A stretch of 64,000 nucleotides of DNA. Origin: Topomyia yanbarensis (taxonomy: Eukaryota; Arthropoda; Insecta; Diptera; Culicidae). The DNA is taken from the NCBI RefSeq assembly GCF_030247195.1, contig NC_080671.1:210055945-210119944 (forward strand), in the 5' to 3' direction. Numbering within the stretch: the stretch's first letter is position 1; each line of letters opens with the position of its first letter. Positions 24,361-35,064 of the stretch are shown here, one piece after another. A model generated the notes under the pieces. That model worked only from the letters and a program-made list of their open reading frames with translations. It was not told the DNA's origin and searched no databases. The position numbers were made by a program, and so were the translations under genes.

Positions 24361-24744
24361 CGGCTGTGTCTGAGAAATCTGCCTCACGAATGGTAATTTT
24401 CCCGTTTTTCGTGAACTTTTTAATTTTACCAATTTCCAAAAGTCTACTTTTATTGGTGAGATATTAAATTATTACCAATATTTAAGTTAGGTGTTTCTGA
24501 ATCGGTTGGTGTATGAATGATTAAAATTCATCTAGTAATATCGAAGTTATAAGCGTGCAAACCTTACATAGTTTCGTTACATGGGAGATAGTTTAGATTT
24601 TAGAATGACACCTAGCCCCAGATAGTGGAGTAAGACATTTTTAATGTCAAAATTCTAAAACAACTTTTACTGCAAAAAGTCGGTCAGCTGGATCGCTCAG
24701 AAGGGGACTTGCTCGAACTACAAGTTCAACAAGTAACATATCAC

Positions 24745-25959
24745 GGAGTTTGTCTTCACATCTCGCCCTGAGCAGAAGCAAAAAATCGTCCCGCGCAAGT
24801 GAAACGGTCAATTCTACCTAAAAATCAATCGGTGCCTATCACACAAGCAGTCCATATAACAATAGCCTATACCTACTGTGCGATTTAGTGATGAGTGACG
24901 GTGCCCAGCAAAAAGCAACCCAGATACGGCCGAACTGTGTTGCTGTTGACTTTTCGAAATGCCCCGTAAGACCAGCCATTCGGGAAGTGGAACAGTTATT
25001 AAAAGTGAAGATGAAACTCAATCTGGCTGAAGTGAAAACCCTACAAATGCATCATATCAAACATTGCGTGCTGATTTCGTTCAATAACATTAACCAAGCT
25101 GAGTCATTCGCCTCGCGAAACAACATGCAGCACACCGCCGAATGCGGCAATGTTAAATATAGCATTCCCGTATACATCGAGAACGGCGAAGAAGTTCGTG
25201 TCCATGATTTGGCTACGCGTACCCCTGACGGCGCGATTAAAAAATGCTTGCAAAAATACGGAGAAGTAGACTCCGTTACACATGAGACTTGGAGGAATTT
25301 TTTCCCGGGCATCCCTAACGGTGTTCGTGTGGTGAGAATGCGTGTGACCAAGCCAATTCCCTCATACATAACCGTCACAGCGTTAGGAAGTGACGATGTT
25401 CTCATTCATCAAACATCACTAGTCACGTACCCAGGGCAAATTCCTACGTGCCAGTTCTGCACGAAGAAGCTGCACCTCACCTTGCGTAGAAACTGTTAAG
25501 GAAAACTTAACCAATCCAACTGAAATCAGCCCAGAACCATCTTACGCTAAACCACCAACAGCTGCAAAACCAACATCTTCGGATCAAGCACCAACAACCA
25601 GCAACAACAACAACGAAACGAATGCCGAAAAATACGAACATACAATGACGACCGATAAGAGTAAGACACAAACTGGAACATCTGACCGCGAGCAGCAGGA
25701 AAGTAGTACGGATGAGGACATGGACATGAACGACAACGCAAAAGAAGACAAACGGATCGAACCTCAAATGGCAGTGGACAACACTGGCAATATTTCGCCC
25801 CCTAGAAAAAGGATCTCAACACGCAGCAGAAAGCTGCGTATGAACGAGACAAAAAACTTAACATAGTTGTTTTTTTTATTTATTGTAAAAAACGAACAAT
25901 CGGCCTCGCTGAGCTACCGCATTTGGGCCTAAATAAATTTAATAATTATAAAAAAAAGA
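24745..25959 (+). mobile_element. ORF1-only non-LTR retrotransposon, full-length ends
   Basis: Exact 14-bp duplications AAGTAACATATCAC at 24731-24744 and 25960-25973 mark both ends. The element has a 143-bp 5' UTR, one ORF1-type gene, and a 3' end with CGGCCTCGCTGAGCTACCGC and TTGGGCCTAAATAAA, followed by an A-rich tail. Endonuclease and RT are absent, yet the ends are intact. It therefore looks like a non-autonomous derivative mobilised in trans. The 3' end is shared with the I-clade element at 45728-50785. Confidence 0.83.
24888..25866 (+). pseudogene. ORF1-type nucleic-acid-binding protein of the non-LTR element, frameshifted
   Basis: Begins ATG at 24891 (MSDGAQQKATQ). The region around residues 130-170 carries IPNGVRVVRM and KPIPSYITV, and a first zinc-knuckle motif TCQFCTKKLH follows, as in mosquito non-LTR ORF1 proteins. 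The frame then breaks near 25485. The continuation in another frame runs through a Pro/Ser/Asn-rich, then acidic tail (STDEDMDMNDN) to a basic end (RSRKLRMN) and a stop at 25864-25866. The expected further cysteines of the knuckle fall at the frameshift. The protein would bind RNA in a retrotransposition particle; it is broken here. Confidence 0.78.
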
Positions 25960-26278
25960 AAGTAACATATCACAAACTATGATCCGCAAGCTACTATGCC
26001 TGCTAAAGTTTCTAAACTTATTTTTCATTTACACAAAACAAAATATACACCAGTGATTTTTGGTAGAATTATCGATCACAAACACCAAACAACTTTTGGC
26101 AAAATGTCTCCGACTGAGTTTTTATCCCTACTTCTCTGTACATCCCCCACTTCGGCTCAACAGGCTCTAATCAATACTAATTATAGCACTAAACTAGTAA
26201 GATTATCATTAGATTACTAAAAGCTATAATTTACAAGTGATAGTTTTCTTTGTGTTGGGGTCGACAATTGCGCAGGTA

Positions 26279-26440
26279 TCCCGATCAGAAACACATAACA
26301 AGAATATTTCAAAACTATGTCTCCCGTTGTTACTTGTTATAATTTTCTGTTATTTTAACTACTAACGAAACCAAATTTATAACACAATATGTTACGAAAA
26401 TTGCATTCTGTTATAATCTTGTTATTTCATTCTAATCGGG
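26279..26440. mobile_element. 162-bp MITE, TA-flanked
   Basis: Inverted ends CCCGATCAGAA...ATAACAAGA and CCCGATTAGAATGAAATAAC, with TA at 26277-26278 and 26441-26442. The middle is rich in GTTATAA/TTATAAC words. Non-coding. Confidence 0.75.
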
Positions 26441-26524
26441 TAAAGGGGTATTTAGTTCCTAGAACGTCATGAGTCCATAGCTAGGGTTTTACCGCGTTTC
26501 TTTTGATTTTCATGACGGCCCCTG

Positions 26525-27416
26525 CTACAATTGAGTTCCCTCCGATCTTATGGATCTTGTTAGCACTGGATCTGACCAAAGTCCGACACCAATCCAGGAA
26601 AAGGTTATTTTGATTCCGCGAAGCGTATTGTATTGAGAGGCTTTTCTATTTTGTCGTAGCTGGTGTTGCTCATAGCTGGTTAACTTATCCGAATTTCTCG
26701 TTCCGTCAGCGTTTTGATTCGTGAATTGTGTCAGTTTCTCTCGCTCTGACAAACGGCTGGCTCGCGGAGGCTTGCGTGTCGTATACACTCGTACTTCGAT
26801 TTCTCCCGTATCGAGAACGGCAAACGCTGGAACGTTGTGTAGGCAGCAGGAGTTGGCAGGTTGTGAGGAGGGTGTGTGTCCGTTGGTGATTCCGCTTCGC
26901 CACGGTCTGCTATGCTCAATTGTTGTCCTGGTTTGCTCTGCTCCATCCACTGCATGGTTTTGCTCGCTCCGAAAAATGCTCGCGCGCTTGCGCCTGCGTT
27001 TTTCTCATACCGAAATGGCGCGCCTGTAGGCTTCTGCTTTCCGACGTGCGTTTTCTCCCGATTCGCTAACGGCATGCCTGCTGAAGGCTTCTGCTTTCCG
27101 ACGTGCGTTTTCTCCCGATTCGCTAACGGCGTGCCTTCTGAAGGCTTCTGTCCTCGTTGGTGGAAGTCCTGTCCCGTCCCTCACTTCACGACCGCTCCTT
27201 GCTGCGACTGCGAGTTGTCATGGTCCTTCCTATACAGCTCCTTGAATCCATTTGACGCTGGCTGGTGTGCCGTGGTGGGGAGGTAGTTTGAAAGAAGTTA
27301 TTGCTCACCACACCATGACAGGGCACGATTTGTCACGATCGGCTAACGGTATTTTTGGAGCACATTGCTCATGGTTGGCAGGCTGAAACCCGCCGACATA
27401 GCTGAGTATATCTTCT
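26525..27416 (-). other. Gypsy region downstream of integrase, with an open frame and 57-bp repeats
   Basis: Minus-strand sequence after the integrase end. An open frame from about 27190 down to 26731 is Lys/Pro/Gln-rich and repeats PLANREKTHVGKQKP in phase with the 57-bp nucleotide repeat. It may be an untranslated or extra-ORF region of the gypsy element or part of a separate insertion. No envelope-like membrane segment or known domain was recognised. The 3' LTR does not follow directly. Confidence 0.5.
27029..27150 (-). repeat. 57-bp tandem repeat (19 codons), about 2.2 copies
   Basis: CTTCTGCTTTCCGACGTGCG starts at 27031 and 27088, and a partial third copy starts at 27145, an exact 57-bp spacing. 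The length is a multiple of three, so the minus-strand frame is kept through the array. Confidence 0.88.
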
Positions 27417-28330
27417 CTAATCTGCCTTGATGTCCTTCGCATGGTATCTGCCCTTCCTTCCTGTTAGCAAATCTTCCAGCAAATATAGGTTGGCTCCGAG
27501 GGTATCCTTTATGATGGCCGGTGTGAACTTCGGATCCAGTTTCTGGTTGACATGGTCCGCCTTTGAGGACAGGTCGAATGTACTTCGCCACACACTCCCC
27601 CACCTTGAATGATGCTGCTCGCTTACGGAGATAGTAACGCTGCTTTGTCTTTTCGTGATTGTTTTGTATGCGTTGTGCGATGAACTGCTGAATTCGTCTA
27701 ATCTTCGATAACCGCATATCCTGTACCACCTTCGGGTCATCCTGATCATTTAGTTCTTGTTGCTTGTACAGATCCGGGAGGAGATCCGCGGTGATTGCTG
27801 GGAGCTGCTCGTCCCATTCTCGGTGATCTCCATCTAACAGGGAACGTATACATGTTACTAAGACTCTGTTGACCCTTTCTGTGTTGTTGACCATTGGACA
27901 ATAGAACGCCGTCTGCATATGGATGATGTTGTGTCGTGACAGCAGTGATTTAAATGCCAATGACTGAAACTGCTTTGCGTTATCGGACAGGACTATCCGA
28001 GGGCGTGAGAATTTCAGAAATACCTCCCTCTCCAGGAATTCCGTCATCTTCACCGAATCTGTGCTGCGCATTGGGTGCACAATAATGAATTTCATAATCC
28101 AATCCACGATAACCAGTATCACTGTATTCTCTCACTTCGATCGAGGCAGTGGGCCTACGAAGTCCATCGAAATCAGTTCCCATGGCAGTCTGGCCGGTTT
28201 CAGTTTCCCCATCGTTGGCATCATCTGTACGATCGGAGCCTGGCTGGCCTTACACGCATCGCAGTTTCGTATGTACTTGCTGATTTCCAGTTGCATTTTT
28301 GGCCAATATAAGTGAGACTGTATCTTCTGC
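27417..28330 (-). pseudogene. Gypsy integrase domain
   Basis: The N-terminal HHCC zinc-binding motif is present (RFHDSPTAHLGFHKT then CDACKAS, 28260-28390). The catalytic core follows with MDFVGPLP (first Asp), LSDNAKQF (second Asp) and the conserved NNTERVNRVLVTCIRSLL. The C-terminal GPY/F-like region (KLDPKFTPAIIKDTLGAN) lies in another frame after a frameshift near 27590, and ends at a stop at 27417. A stop or frameshift near 28125 separates the first Asp region from the core. The enzyme would insert element cDNA; this copy is inactive. Confidence 0.85.
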
Positions 28331-29680
28331 CAGGTTTTATGAAATCCCAGATGCGCCGTCGGAGAATCATGGAACCGCTTTATGATCTCGATTCGTTCTT
28401 TGTTCGGAACGACTTTCTTCCATCTGTGGATCGTGTTTCCCATCTCGTCTTTGCACAAACAGTTTTTGTATAGCTCACCTCCTGTCAGACGAAAGTCCGG
28501 AAAGCTATCGCCGTTTTTTGCAATGCGCTCTCGAAGGCTCTTATACCAACTGCTTTTGATTTCTTCTGTCGCGAACACTATATTGGCAACAATTCTTGAC
28601 AACGCATCCGGTACAACGTTGACACTTCCTTTCCTGTATTTGATCTCAAAGTCGTATGCGTTCAGTCTCAACAGCCATCTACTCATTAGCGTCGGGTTTT
28701 TCATCGACCTTAGATAACTCAACGCTGCGTGATCGCAGTACACCGTAAACCGTATGCCTTCAATATATCCTCGGAATTTCTCAATCGCGCGGATTACGGC
28801 TAAACATTCCCTCTCCGTGACGGAGTATTTCTTCTCGGACGATGACAGCTTTTGAGAAAAATTGCAGATGGGGTGCTCTTCTCCCTCTATCTCCTGTGTC
28901 AGCACTGCACCAATCCCTACGTCGCTGGCGTCACACGCAATCGAAAACGGTTTCGTATAATCTGATATGGCCAATTCCGGTGCAGATACCAATGCTGCTT
29001 TCAGTTTCAGGAAGTCCTGTTCTGCTTGCGAGTTCCATTGGAACTTGGCTTTCGTCTTGGTTAGCTCCGTAATAGGCGCGGCAATTTTTGAGAAGTCCAC
29101 AATGAATCGGAGATACCAGTTGCATAGACCCAGAAACCTTTGAACTTCCTTTCTGGTTGACGGAATCGGGAACTTGTCGATGCCTTCTATTTTGTCCTCA
29201 TCTACTTTCCATCCGCTTTAATTTAGGATTTAGGATCGTGTCATTAAACGTGCCAGAGCTTGGCTGGCCGTGCACAAGCCGAATGGAACAACCTTAAATT
29301 GGAAGTGCCCCCTCGAAGGAACCGTGAAAGCTGTCAACGGTCTCGAATCCGGATGTAGTGGTAATTGCCAGAATGCATTCTTCAAATCTATTGACGAGCT
29401 CTAAGTGCAACCGCCGAGATTGTTCATAATCGAGGAGATTTGAGGTATCGGATAGCCTTCATTTACTATTACTGAGTTGAGGTGTCTCGCATCCAAGCAG
29501 ACGCGGTGCTGTCCTGTCTTCTTCTTCACCGCTACTAAAGGGTTGTTTCACGGTGAATAAGGTGCATCCTCGATTATGTCCAACGAAATCATTCTATCGA
29601 TCTCTTTGTTCACCTCCTCCAGTACATACGGAGACATTGGATAGTAGCGTTGCTTGCGCGGTGTAGCCTGTCCGATATCA
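28331..29680 (-). pseudogene. Gypsy reverse transcriptase and RNase H, catalytic RT motif deleted
   Basis: RT begins near 29680 (RKQRYYPMSPYVLEEV) and shows LDARHLNSVIVNEGYPIP, SSIDLKNAFWQLPL and GLCTASQALARLM. It then jumps to GWKVDEDKIEGI, so the YxDD catalytic motif and its surroundings are missing near 29225. Several stops occur between 29200 and 29560. RNase H follows (29100-28520) with acidic positions in IACDASDVGIGAVL, the ERECLAV glutamate and YCDHAAL. The order is normal for Ty3/gypsy pol. Confidence 0.85.
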
Positions 29681-29689
29681 ATACGATGC

Positions 29690-30170
29690 TCATACATGGT
29701 GGTCCTTCCTATCCTCCCGAAGTTGCTGTTGTTGTTCGACGGTCAGCTCCTTCATGGGCTCGTCTTCTTTCAGATCAGTGTCCTGTACTTCGGTCTCCAT
29801 TGCACAACAGACCGCCTTTACTCCAAATTTGTCCCAGAAGTTCATTCCTAGGATCACACAGTCTGGAATCGTGGGTACCAAAAGTGCTGGAATCGTGTCA
29901 TTGCGATTGTTGTATACTATGGGTAATCGGGTGAAATTGCTGATCCTGTGCCGCGTCCCATCAGCTGTTTAATGCCTCCTTCGACAATACCTTTTCGCAA
30001 CGATAGGTCGTCGGCCAATTTTGCATATATTCCTCCTAGAATCGAGCAATTCGCGCCGCTGTTCAGCAATGCCGTTATTTTTCTTCCCACTACACTAATT
30101 ACTGCATGTGGTCGGTTATCCTGTCCGGGATTGATGATAATTGAGTTAATGTTTTGAAATTCTGGAATGG
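29690..30170 (-). pseudogene. Gypsy retropepsin-type protease, active-site Asp changed to Asn
   Basis: Minus-strand segment between Gag and RT. The active-site loop reads ALLNSGANCSIL (about 30052-30087), where the family has D-S/T-G, so the catalytic Asp codon has become Asn. The C-terminal CVILGMNFWDKF (29845-29820 region) is typical of gypsy proteases. The domain would cleave the polyprotein; this copy could not. Confidence 0.78.
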
Positions 30171-30209
30171 TTGAGGGATTCTCGAGCAGCTGCGGAAAAT
30201 CATTTCCCT

Positions 30210-32084
30210 CTACTGTCTGTTCTCCGCTGTTCCGTTTCCCGCATCAGTTCTGCAAGAGAAACAGCTGCGCAGTGAATATCCTTTCCTCCCGCATCTGCAG
30301 CAGAATAATATCGCCTGTGGTTTAGGACAGTCCATGAACCGATGTCCTTCCTCGTCACAGTTCCAGCGCATCATCACTAAGCGCCGGTAATCAGAAGTGC
30401 TTTCGCCCTGTGGTTGCAGTGGAGGCTCCTCGCTTCTTGGTTGGTGTGCCTTTGTCTGCGCAAAAGGCACATAATGTGGCTGGTGCTGTTGCAATACCTG
30501 TTGCTGAAGCTGCCCGTGTCGTGTTTGCATTTCCTGTTGTTGCATATACCGCCGATGCTGCACCGGTGGGTTTGTTTTTTGCGATGGTGGAAAAGTCGGT
30601 CTTGGTCCTGCTCCATTAGCTGATCTATTTTCAGTTACCAGGGATCTTGACTAACCAGTAACCGTCGGCGTTGCAAAGTTTGGTTCCAACAACGGTATAG
30701 GAAGACGTCGCTGCCGTCATCGTCGACCTCAACCATCTCCTGCAGTGTTCTTGGTCTTGCTGCTGTGGCGATCGCCGCGTAGTCCGCGTTCATGTTTTTC
30801 TTGACGATGAAAAACTTTTCCTCTTCTTGCATAGGTGGTTCTACAAAACGAAAGAGAGCTGCGATATCCAGATAGTATTTGGCGAATGACTCATTGAGCC
30901 CCTGGAATCGAAAACATACCTCCAGTCGTAATATTTGCGCGTACCCGCTGAGTAAAAACTCCTCGCGAATTTCCAGTTTAAATGCCTCCCACGAGTTTAA
31001 TCTGTGCTGCGTCATAGCTCGAGCGTACCAATCAAGAGCGTCATCCTGCAACAAATGCTTGATTGATGCCAGCAGTGTGTCATCGTTCATTCCTTCCGAT
31101 CTGGCGAAAGTTTCCACCCTGTCCAGAAAAACGTTCAGTGATGTGGTGTCCCTCTCTTCTCTGAACTTGAACGGCCAGTTGTGCACTGCCTTCAGCATGC
31201 GCCTGTCCTCACTACGATTTTGTGCTGGTGCTGATTCCCGCCACAGTAGATGACGTAGTAAATCATCCCGAAGACCGTCGAATTCCTCCCACGTGTTGCG
31301 ACATCGATTGTTTTGGGTTTGGATTGTGTGCCTGCTCAGCCCCTGCTGTGTTCTTGGTGGTGGTGGCCAAATGACTTCCGCCGTGTCGACGTCATTCAGG
31401 TGTGACTGGCCTTGAAGTTCGCTCGTCGCTCCTCTCATGTTGCTGTTGTTTGTCCGATTCCCGGATGGGAATGGGGTGTAGTGTGAGTTTCCATCGAAAC
31501 GTGCTCCGGTGAAGTCCGGCCACCCCAAACCGCTACCATGTCCTGCTATTAGTGGAGAGCTGGTTGGAGGTAACGTGGTGTGTTGTCTGCTATCGCTTGC
31601 TCTTGAGACGTTGTTTCTGCATATCGGTACGTCCAATTGTTCTCTTCCTCCTCCACTTCCGTCCACCACTCGGGTGACTGCTCTGATAAGTACACTGTTT
31701 ACATCACATTCCATGACTTTAACTAGCGTTCGAAGCGAACTGTGCGCTTCCGCAAACCCATCCGGAGGTTTCAAAATTGCTAACCGGAATTGATAGTGTG
31801 CGATACGCGACCGAAGCTGCGCGAGCATTTCTATATTTACGTCTCTAAGAGCGACACTAACCAGCTTATGTAATTCATAAACTTGGATTTGACACCTTTC
31901 CATGTTTACTGTGGGACGTATAGCGTGTTCTGCACTGTCCCGAGTCACATTCCGTGCTGCATCCTCTCGGATTGCTTTTTGCAAATGTTGCAATTTCGTG
32001 CGATGAGTCTTTGGTCCTAAGTTAACCACATGTCTCAAAGCTAACTCGTACTCAATCTCCTCATCGATTAAGTGCGTATAATCC
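30210..32084 (-). pseudogene. Gypsy Gag: capsid-like region plus zinc knuckles
   Basis: Long open frame with likely start MDYTHLIDEE at 32084; an upstream in-frame ATG at 32143 is less likely because the peptide between is atypical. Residues about 300-450 hold the capsid-like segment (DRVETFARSEGM, DDALDWYARAM, EIREEFLLSGY). After a frameshift near 30635 the nucleocapsid continues: Gln-rich, then CDEEGHRFMDC and CCRCGRKGYSLRSC. In the second knuckle the His position is Tyr. Gag would form the particle and bind element RNA. The frame is broken only near the C-terminus, making it the best preserved part of the element. Confidence 0.83.
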
Positions 32085-32202
32085 ATAATCAAAATCGGTT
32101 TCACTAATCGAATGCAACATAAAAAATTCGAGTGAAAATTCACAAAACTATCACTAAACTAAACAAAACTCAATGCTAACGATGATGTGTGTCTAATGTG
32201 GG

Positions 32203-32220
32203 GTTTTCAGTTGGGCGCCA
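32203..32220 (-). promoter_or_regulatory. Primer-binding site of the gypsy element
   Basis: On the minus strand TGGCGCCCAACTGAAAAC lies one base after the 5' LTR end (...ATTATTACA). TGGCGCCCAAC is complementary to a tRNA 3' end of the form GTTGGGCGCCA. Position and sequence match first-strand priming sites of gypsy elements. The tRNA identity (Lys-type?) is a guess. Confidence 0.85.
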
Positions 32221-33103
32221 GTGTAATAATTTTATCGCTTCGGCTGTGAACATGCCTCCGCTGTGCCGCTAGCACCAAACAAGGAATAAGCTGAACGCAC
32301 CAACAACGACAAAATTTTCAACTGCTACATTTATTGTTAACCTACTGCATCTTGTTCATTCTGTCTTCTCTCTCCTCTCCTTCTATCCTCTCTCCTTTTT
32401 CTCTTGTCTATTGCATGCTTAATTTTAGGTACTCACTACACTTAAGCGGGGGCCCCCCACTACACACGTCACGTTACGTCCCTTCGTCCGCCACGCTTGT
32501 CTTGCCGCTGTCCTGTGTCTTTTGATCAGCCGTTACTAAAATCGGCGGGTTAGTTCGTTGGGCCACCGCGTTTCCAACACGAAGAAGCACGACATCTAAT
32601 CCTGGCCACGCCTGCTATGATGTGCCACACGTGGTCGACTGAGCGCACAATATCCTTCCAGCAATTCTGCCGTTCAAGGCTCAGCAGTCTACGTACTGTA
32701 TTTCCGATGGTGTCGCTCACCTCGTTCGTCGCAGATCTCTCACCACGCAATGATTGGAACGACTTCGTTCGATGTACAAAAATGGGGACCCTGACAGGAC
32801 ACAAGAGTCAGCAATGTCATTTCACCAATATTTTGTGTTACTCGCTTTTCGATCCCCGTCGTGTCGTAATGATGCACGTGTTCCCCAACAGACACTCCAT
32901 CCGTTTGACTTTGTCTCGCTTATTATGCTGTGGAACGAGTTGGTGCTGATTAGATCACGCTTTGCGAACCATCCGATAACTAACCTGTCTTTCAGATCTT
33001 CCTCTGTGTGTTCGTGGTTTCCACCGCATCGACAGATTTGCTTTCCAAGATGCTGATTATCGCTGCGGATTGGGCGAATCGAGTGAGAGGTCTTAACAAT
33101 CTT

Positions 33104-34052
33104 GTATATTATACATGATGTGGGTTTGAATATATTATACACTTTTAGATACTGTTCAAAAACTGTGTCTTTATTTCGTTAACTTAATCTACTTATACTA
33201 ATACATGTAAACCTTAAAGCTAATTTTCCTATCAGATAGTTAGTTTCGTTCTAACGGGCGGGGCTTCGAAAGCTCGCCATGAATGTTTCTTATGTCTAAA
33301 GTTACTTCTATGGCTGTTCTATGGCTGTCTCGCCAGTGTGCGTATATGTTTATGGAGAAAGGAGGGGCTAAGTCGAATAGTCAGTTCTCTCGCGTCATGT
33401 TCTCTCGTGTCATGTTCTCTCGTTCGGTTTACATCGGTATTTTGAGCTGACCTTGATGGCTTAGTCGGTGCTGTCTGTCTTAATGTTTTGTTTGTTGGAA
33501 TTTGCTGGCGTATGGCTTTACCGTTCGGAAGGCATGATTTATTACGGTCAAAGTTTGAGGTTTCGTTCTGGGTTTTGGACTTAAGTTTGTGTTGTTTCTA
33601 TTGCGTGCTAGAAACATGAACATGTTTTGAGATTTGGACGTAAGTTTGGTTCTGTGGCTTGTATGTAGATCAGTTTTTCGGTTTGAATGTAGGTCTGTTT
33701 ACGAGGTGCTAAAGATGCAGGTCTGTTTTAGAAATGTGTTTGGTTGGTTATTACTAGCTGTGAAAAACATAGTTGTTTGGTACTGTACATGTTGTCTTTT
33801 GTACGAAGTGGGTTTTTGTGTCAATGGGGCTAAGTGTTATGCTTGGAATTCATGGTCTGAGTGTTTGATTTACTTAAGCGCTGTCAGTAATTTTCGTGAG
33901 GTATGGTTTCGTCATGTTCGATGTAAGATTTTCGAGTCGTGGGAAACTATCGGCTTGAGATGCGATGTGGCGTCGTAGGTTGGGTCAATTGATATTATGT
34001 TTGGAGTTTGGTTGATATTGGTGTAGTAGAGGTATAGTACAGGTATAGTACA
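33104..34052. mobile_element. 949-bp insertion in the gypsy 5' LTR, class unknown
   Basis: Begins GTATATTATACATGATG and ends GGTATAGTACA, between CTT at 33101-33103 and CTT at 34053-34055. The empty site CAATCTTGCCTGC is intact in the other LTR (6504-6516). The insert is GT-rich on the plus strand from 33450, contains (T)TCATGTTCTCTCG direct repeats near 33390-33425, and has a 114-codon open frame (33634-33978) with no recognised domain. It could be a solo LTR; this is not proven. Confidence 0.65.
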
Positions 34053-34219
34053 CTTGCCTGCTAGGTCCGTTTAGCTGTGAGTAGCGGCATCACTTTAAAG
34101 TTGTGCTGCGAAGTGACGGATCTTGTGAGTACATGTTCTTTTAATTTCAATTTTGCGACTAACCTGGTAAAAATATCTTCCTCTTACGAGCGTGCTTTGT
34201 TTTCCCGCTGTGCTATAAG

Positions 34220-34782
34220 CAGGGATGCCAACGGTACCGATAAACTACATTTTTTTCGGTATATTTACATTTGCACAAGCCGTACAGCCCGCTACAGCGA
34301 CGCATCACTACAGCTCTTGCCAGAACGGTAACCAAACCGAGTACATTTTCCCGTAGAGCAGTAGAATACATTTTTGTTTTGCTGCTGTACTCCGACTGCT
34401 CGGTGAGAGTGTGGCGTAGTAAAGTTTTTTCTCTCGCTTTGTACATTTTTCTCTGCATAGTCAAAGGGAGAGGCCCGCACACGAAAGCGTTGATGCCAGC
34501 CGTGGAGTAAGTGAGCCGCATTCATTGGCGTCATTTTTGAATAAAAATATTAAAAAGATTGAAAATATTAAAAAATGTAAAATAAGGAAAGAGAAGCTGT
34601 ACCGCTCGCGTCTGGTGGCTGTACTGGGGACAGTAGTTTCTTGTCATGTTACTGCTTTGAACACAGGCAGCCGTACAGCGCTGGACGTCCTGCACTAGCG
34701 GACGACAGCAGCATAAAGAGAGAAATGAGAATGTAGGCAGAAAAATTACAGCCGCAGAAAAGGTAGGCATTTTGCATCCTTG
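34220..34782. mobile_element. 563-bp hAT-like MITE, exact 8-bp TSD
   Basis: GCTATAAG occurs at 34212-34219 and 34783-34790. Ends are CAGGGATGCCAA and CAAGGATGCAAAA (right end reverse complemented), typical of hAT. The empty site, with a single GCTATAAG, is at 22179-22186 in the other LTR. The interior has CGTACAGC/GCTGTAC words in both orientations and no transposase. Confidence 0.9.
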
Positions 34783-35064
34783 GCTATAAGGCCGGTCCAC
34801 CGTTTAGAGAATGACCGTGTGCTTTGTGTAGCCAACTGAACCGAGCTGCTTTTCGAAGTGAACTATAGAAATAGTGTGGTTTTAGCGGAAATATCACTGA
34901 CAGCCGAATGTTTGACGTATTGATTAATTGCGGCGGCGCCTCAGTCGATCGACGCAAACGTGAAAGCGTGCGAGGGGCGTGTGACTTGCTGTGTGTACGC
35001 TTAATTATTTCTTGTTGGAGTGTTTCTTAACCCTAATTTCTTAACTGATACGAATGACGCTACA

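Larger units (their letters stand above)
22458..24730. other. Gypsy 3' internal region or unassigned insertion, no gene seen
   Basis: AT-rich sequence directly inside the gypsy 3' LTR. No polypurine tract is recognisable next to the LTR (the minus strand reads TTCGGTAATGTTG there), so something else probably inserted at this boundary. Apart from the short arrays at 23550-23680 and 24010-24360, no coding or RNA feature is visible. Confidence 0.5.
5620..35064 (-). mobile_element. Ty3/gypsy-type LTR retrotransposon, 29.4 kb including nested insertions
   Basis: Minus-strand element bounded by CGGT at 5616-5619 and 35065-35068. The two LTRs, about 1.33 kb each after removing insertions, start TGTA and end TACA in plus-strand reading. 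The left (3') LTR is 5620-6574 plus 22083-22457; the right (5') LTR is 32222-33103 plus 34056-34219 plus 34791-35064. Over several hundred bases the LTRs differ at only a few percent of sites. A primer-binding site, gag, protease, RT, RNase H and integrase follow in order on the minus strand. A typical element of this kind is 5-8 kb, so most of the length is later insertions. No intact polyprotein remains. Confidence 0.88.
32222..35064 (-). repeat. 5' LTR of the gypsy element, twice interrupted
   Basis: Pieces 32222-33103, 34056-34219 and 34791-35064, total about 1.32 kb, match the left LTR pieces in order. Interruptions are 33104-34052 and 34220-34782. For both, the other LTR shows the uninterrupted target. 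A pyrimidine-rich stretch (TCTTCTCTCTCCTCTCC) lies at 32360-32410. Confidence 0.87.

Noticed and set aside
26721..27286. Plus-strand open frames over 26.7-27.3 kb
   Set aside because: Opposite-strand shadows of the gypsy 3' region; the repeat is in phase on both strands because its length is a multiple of three.
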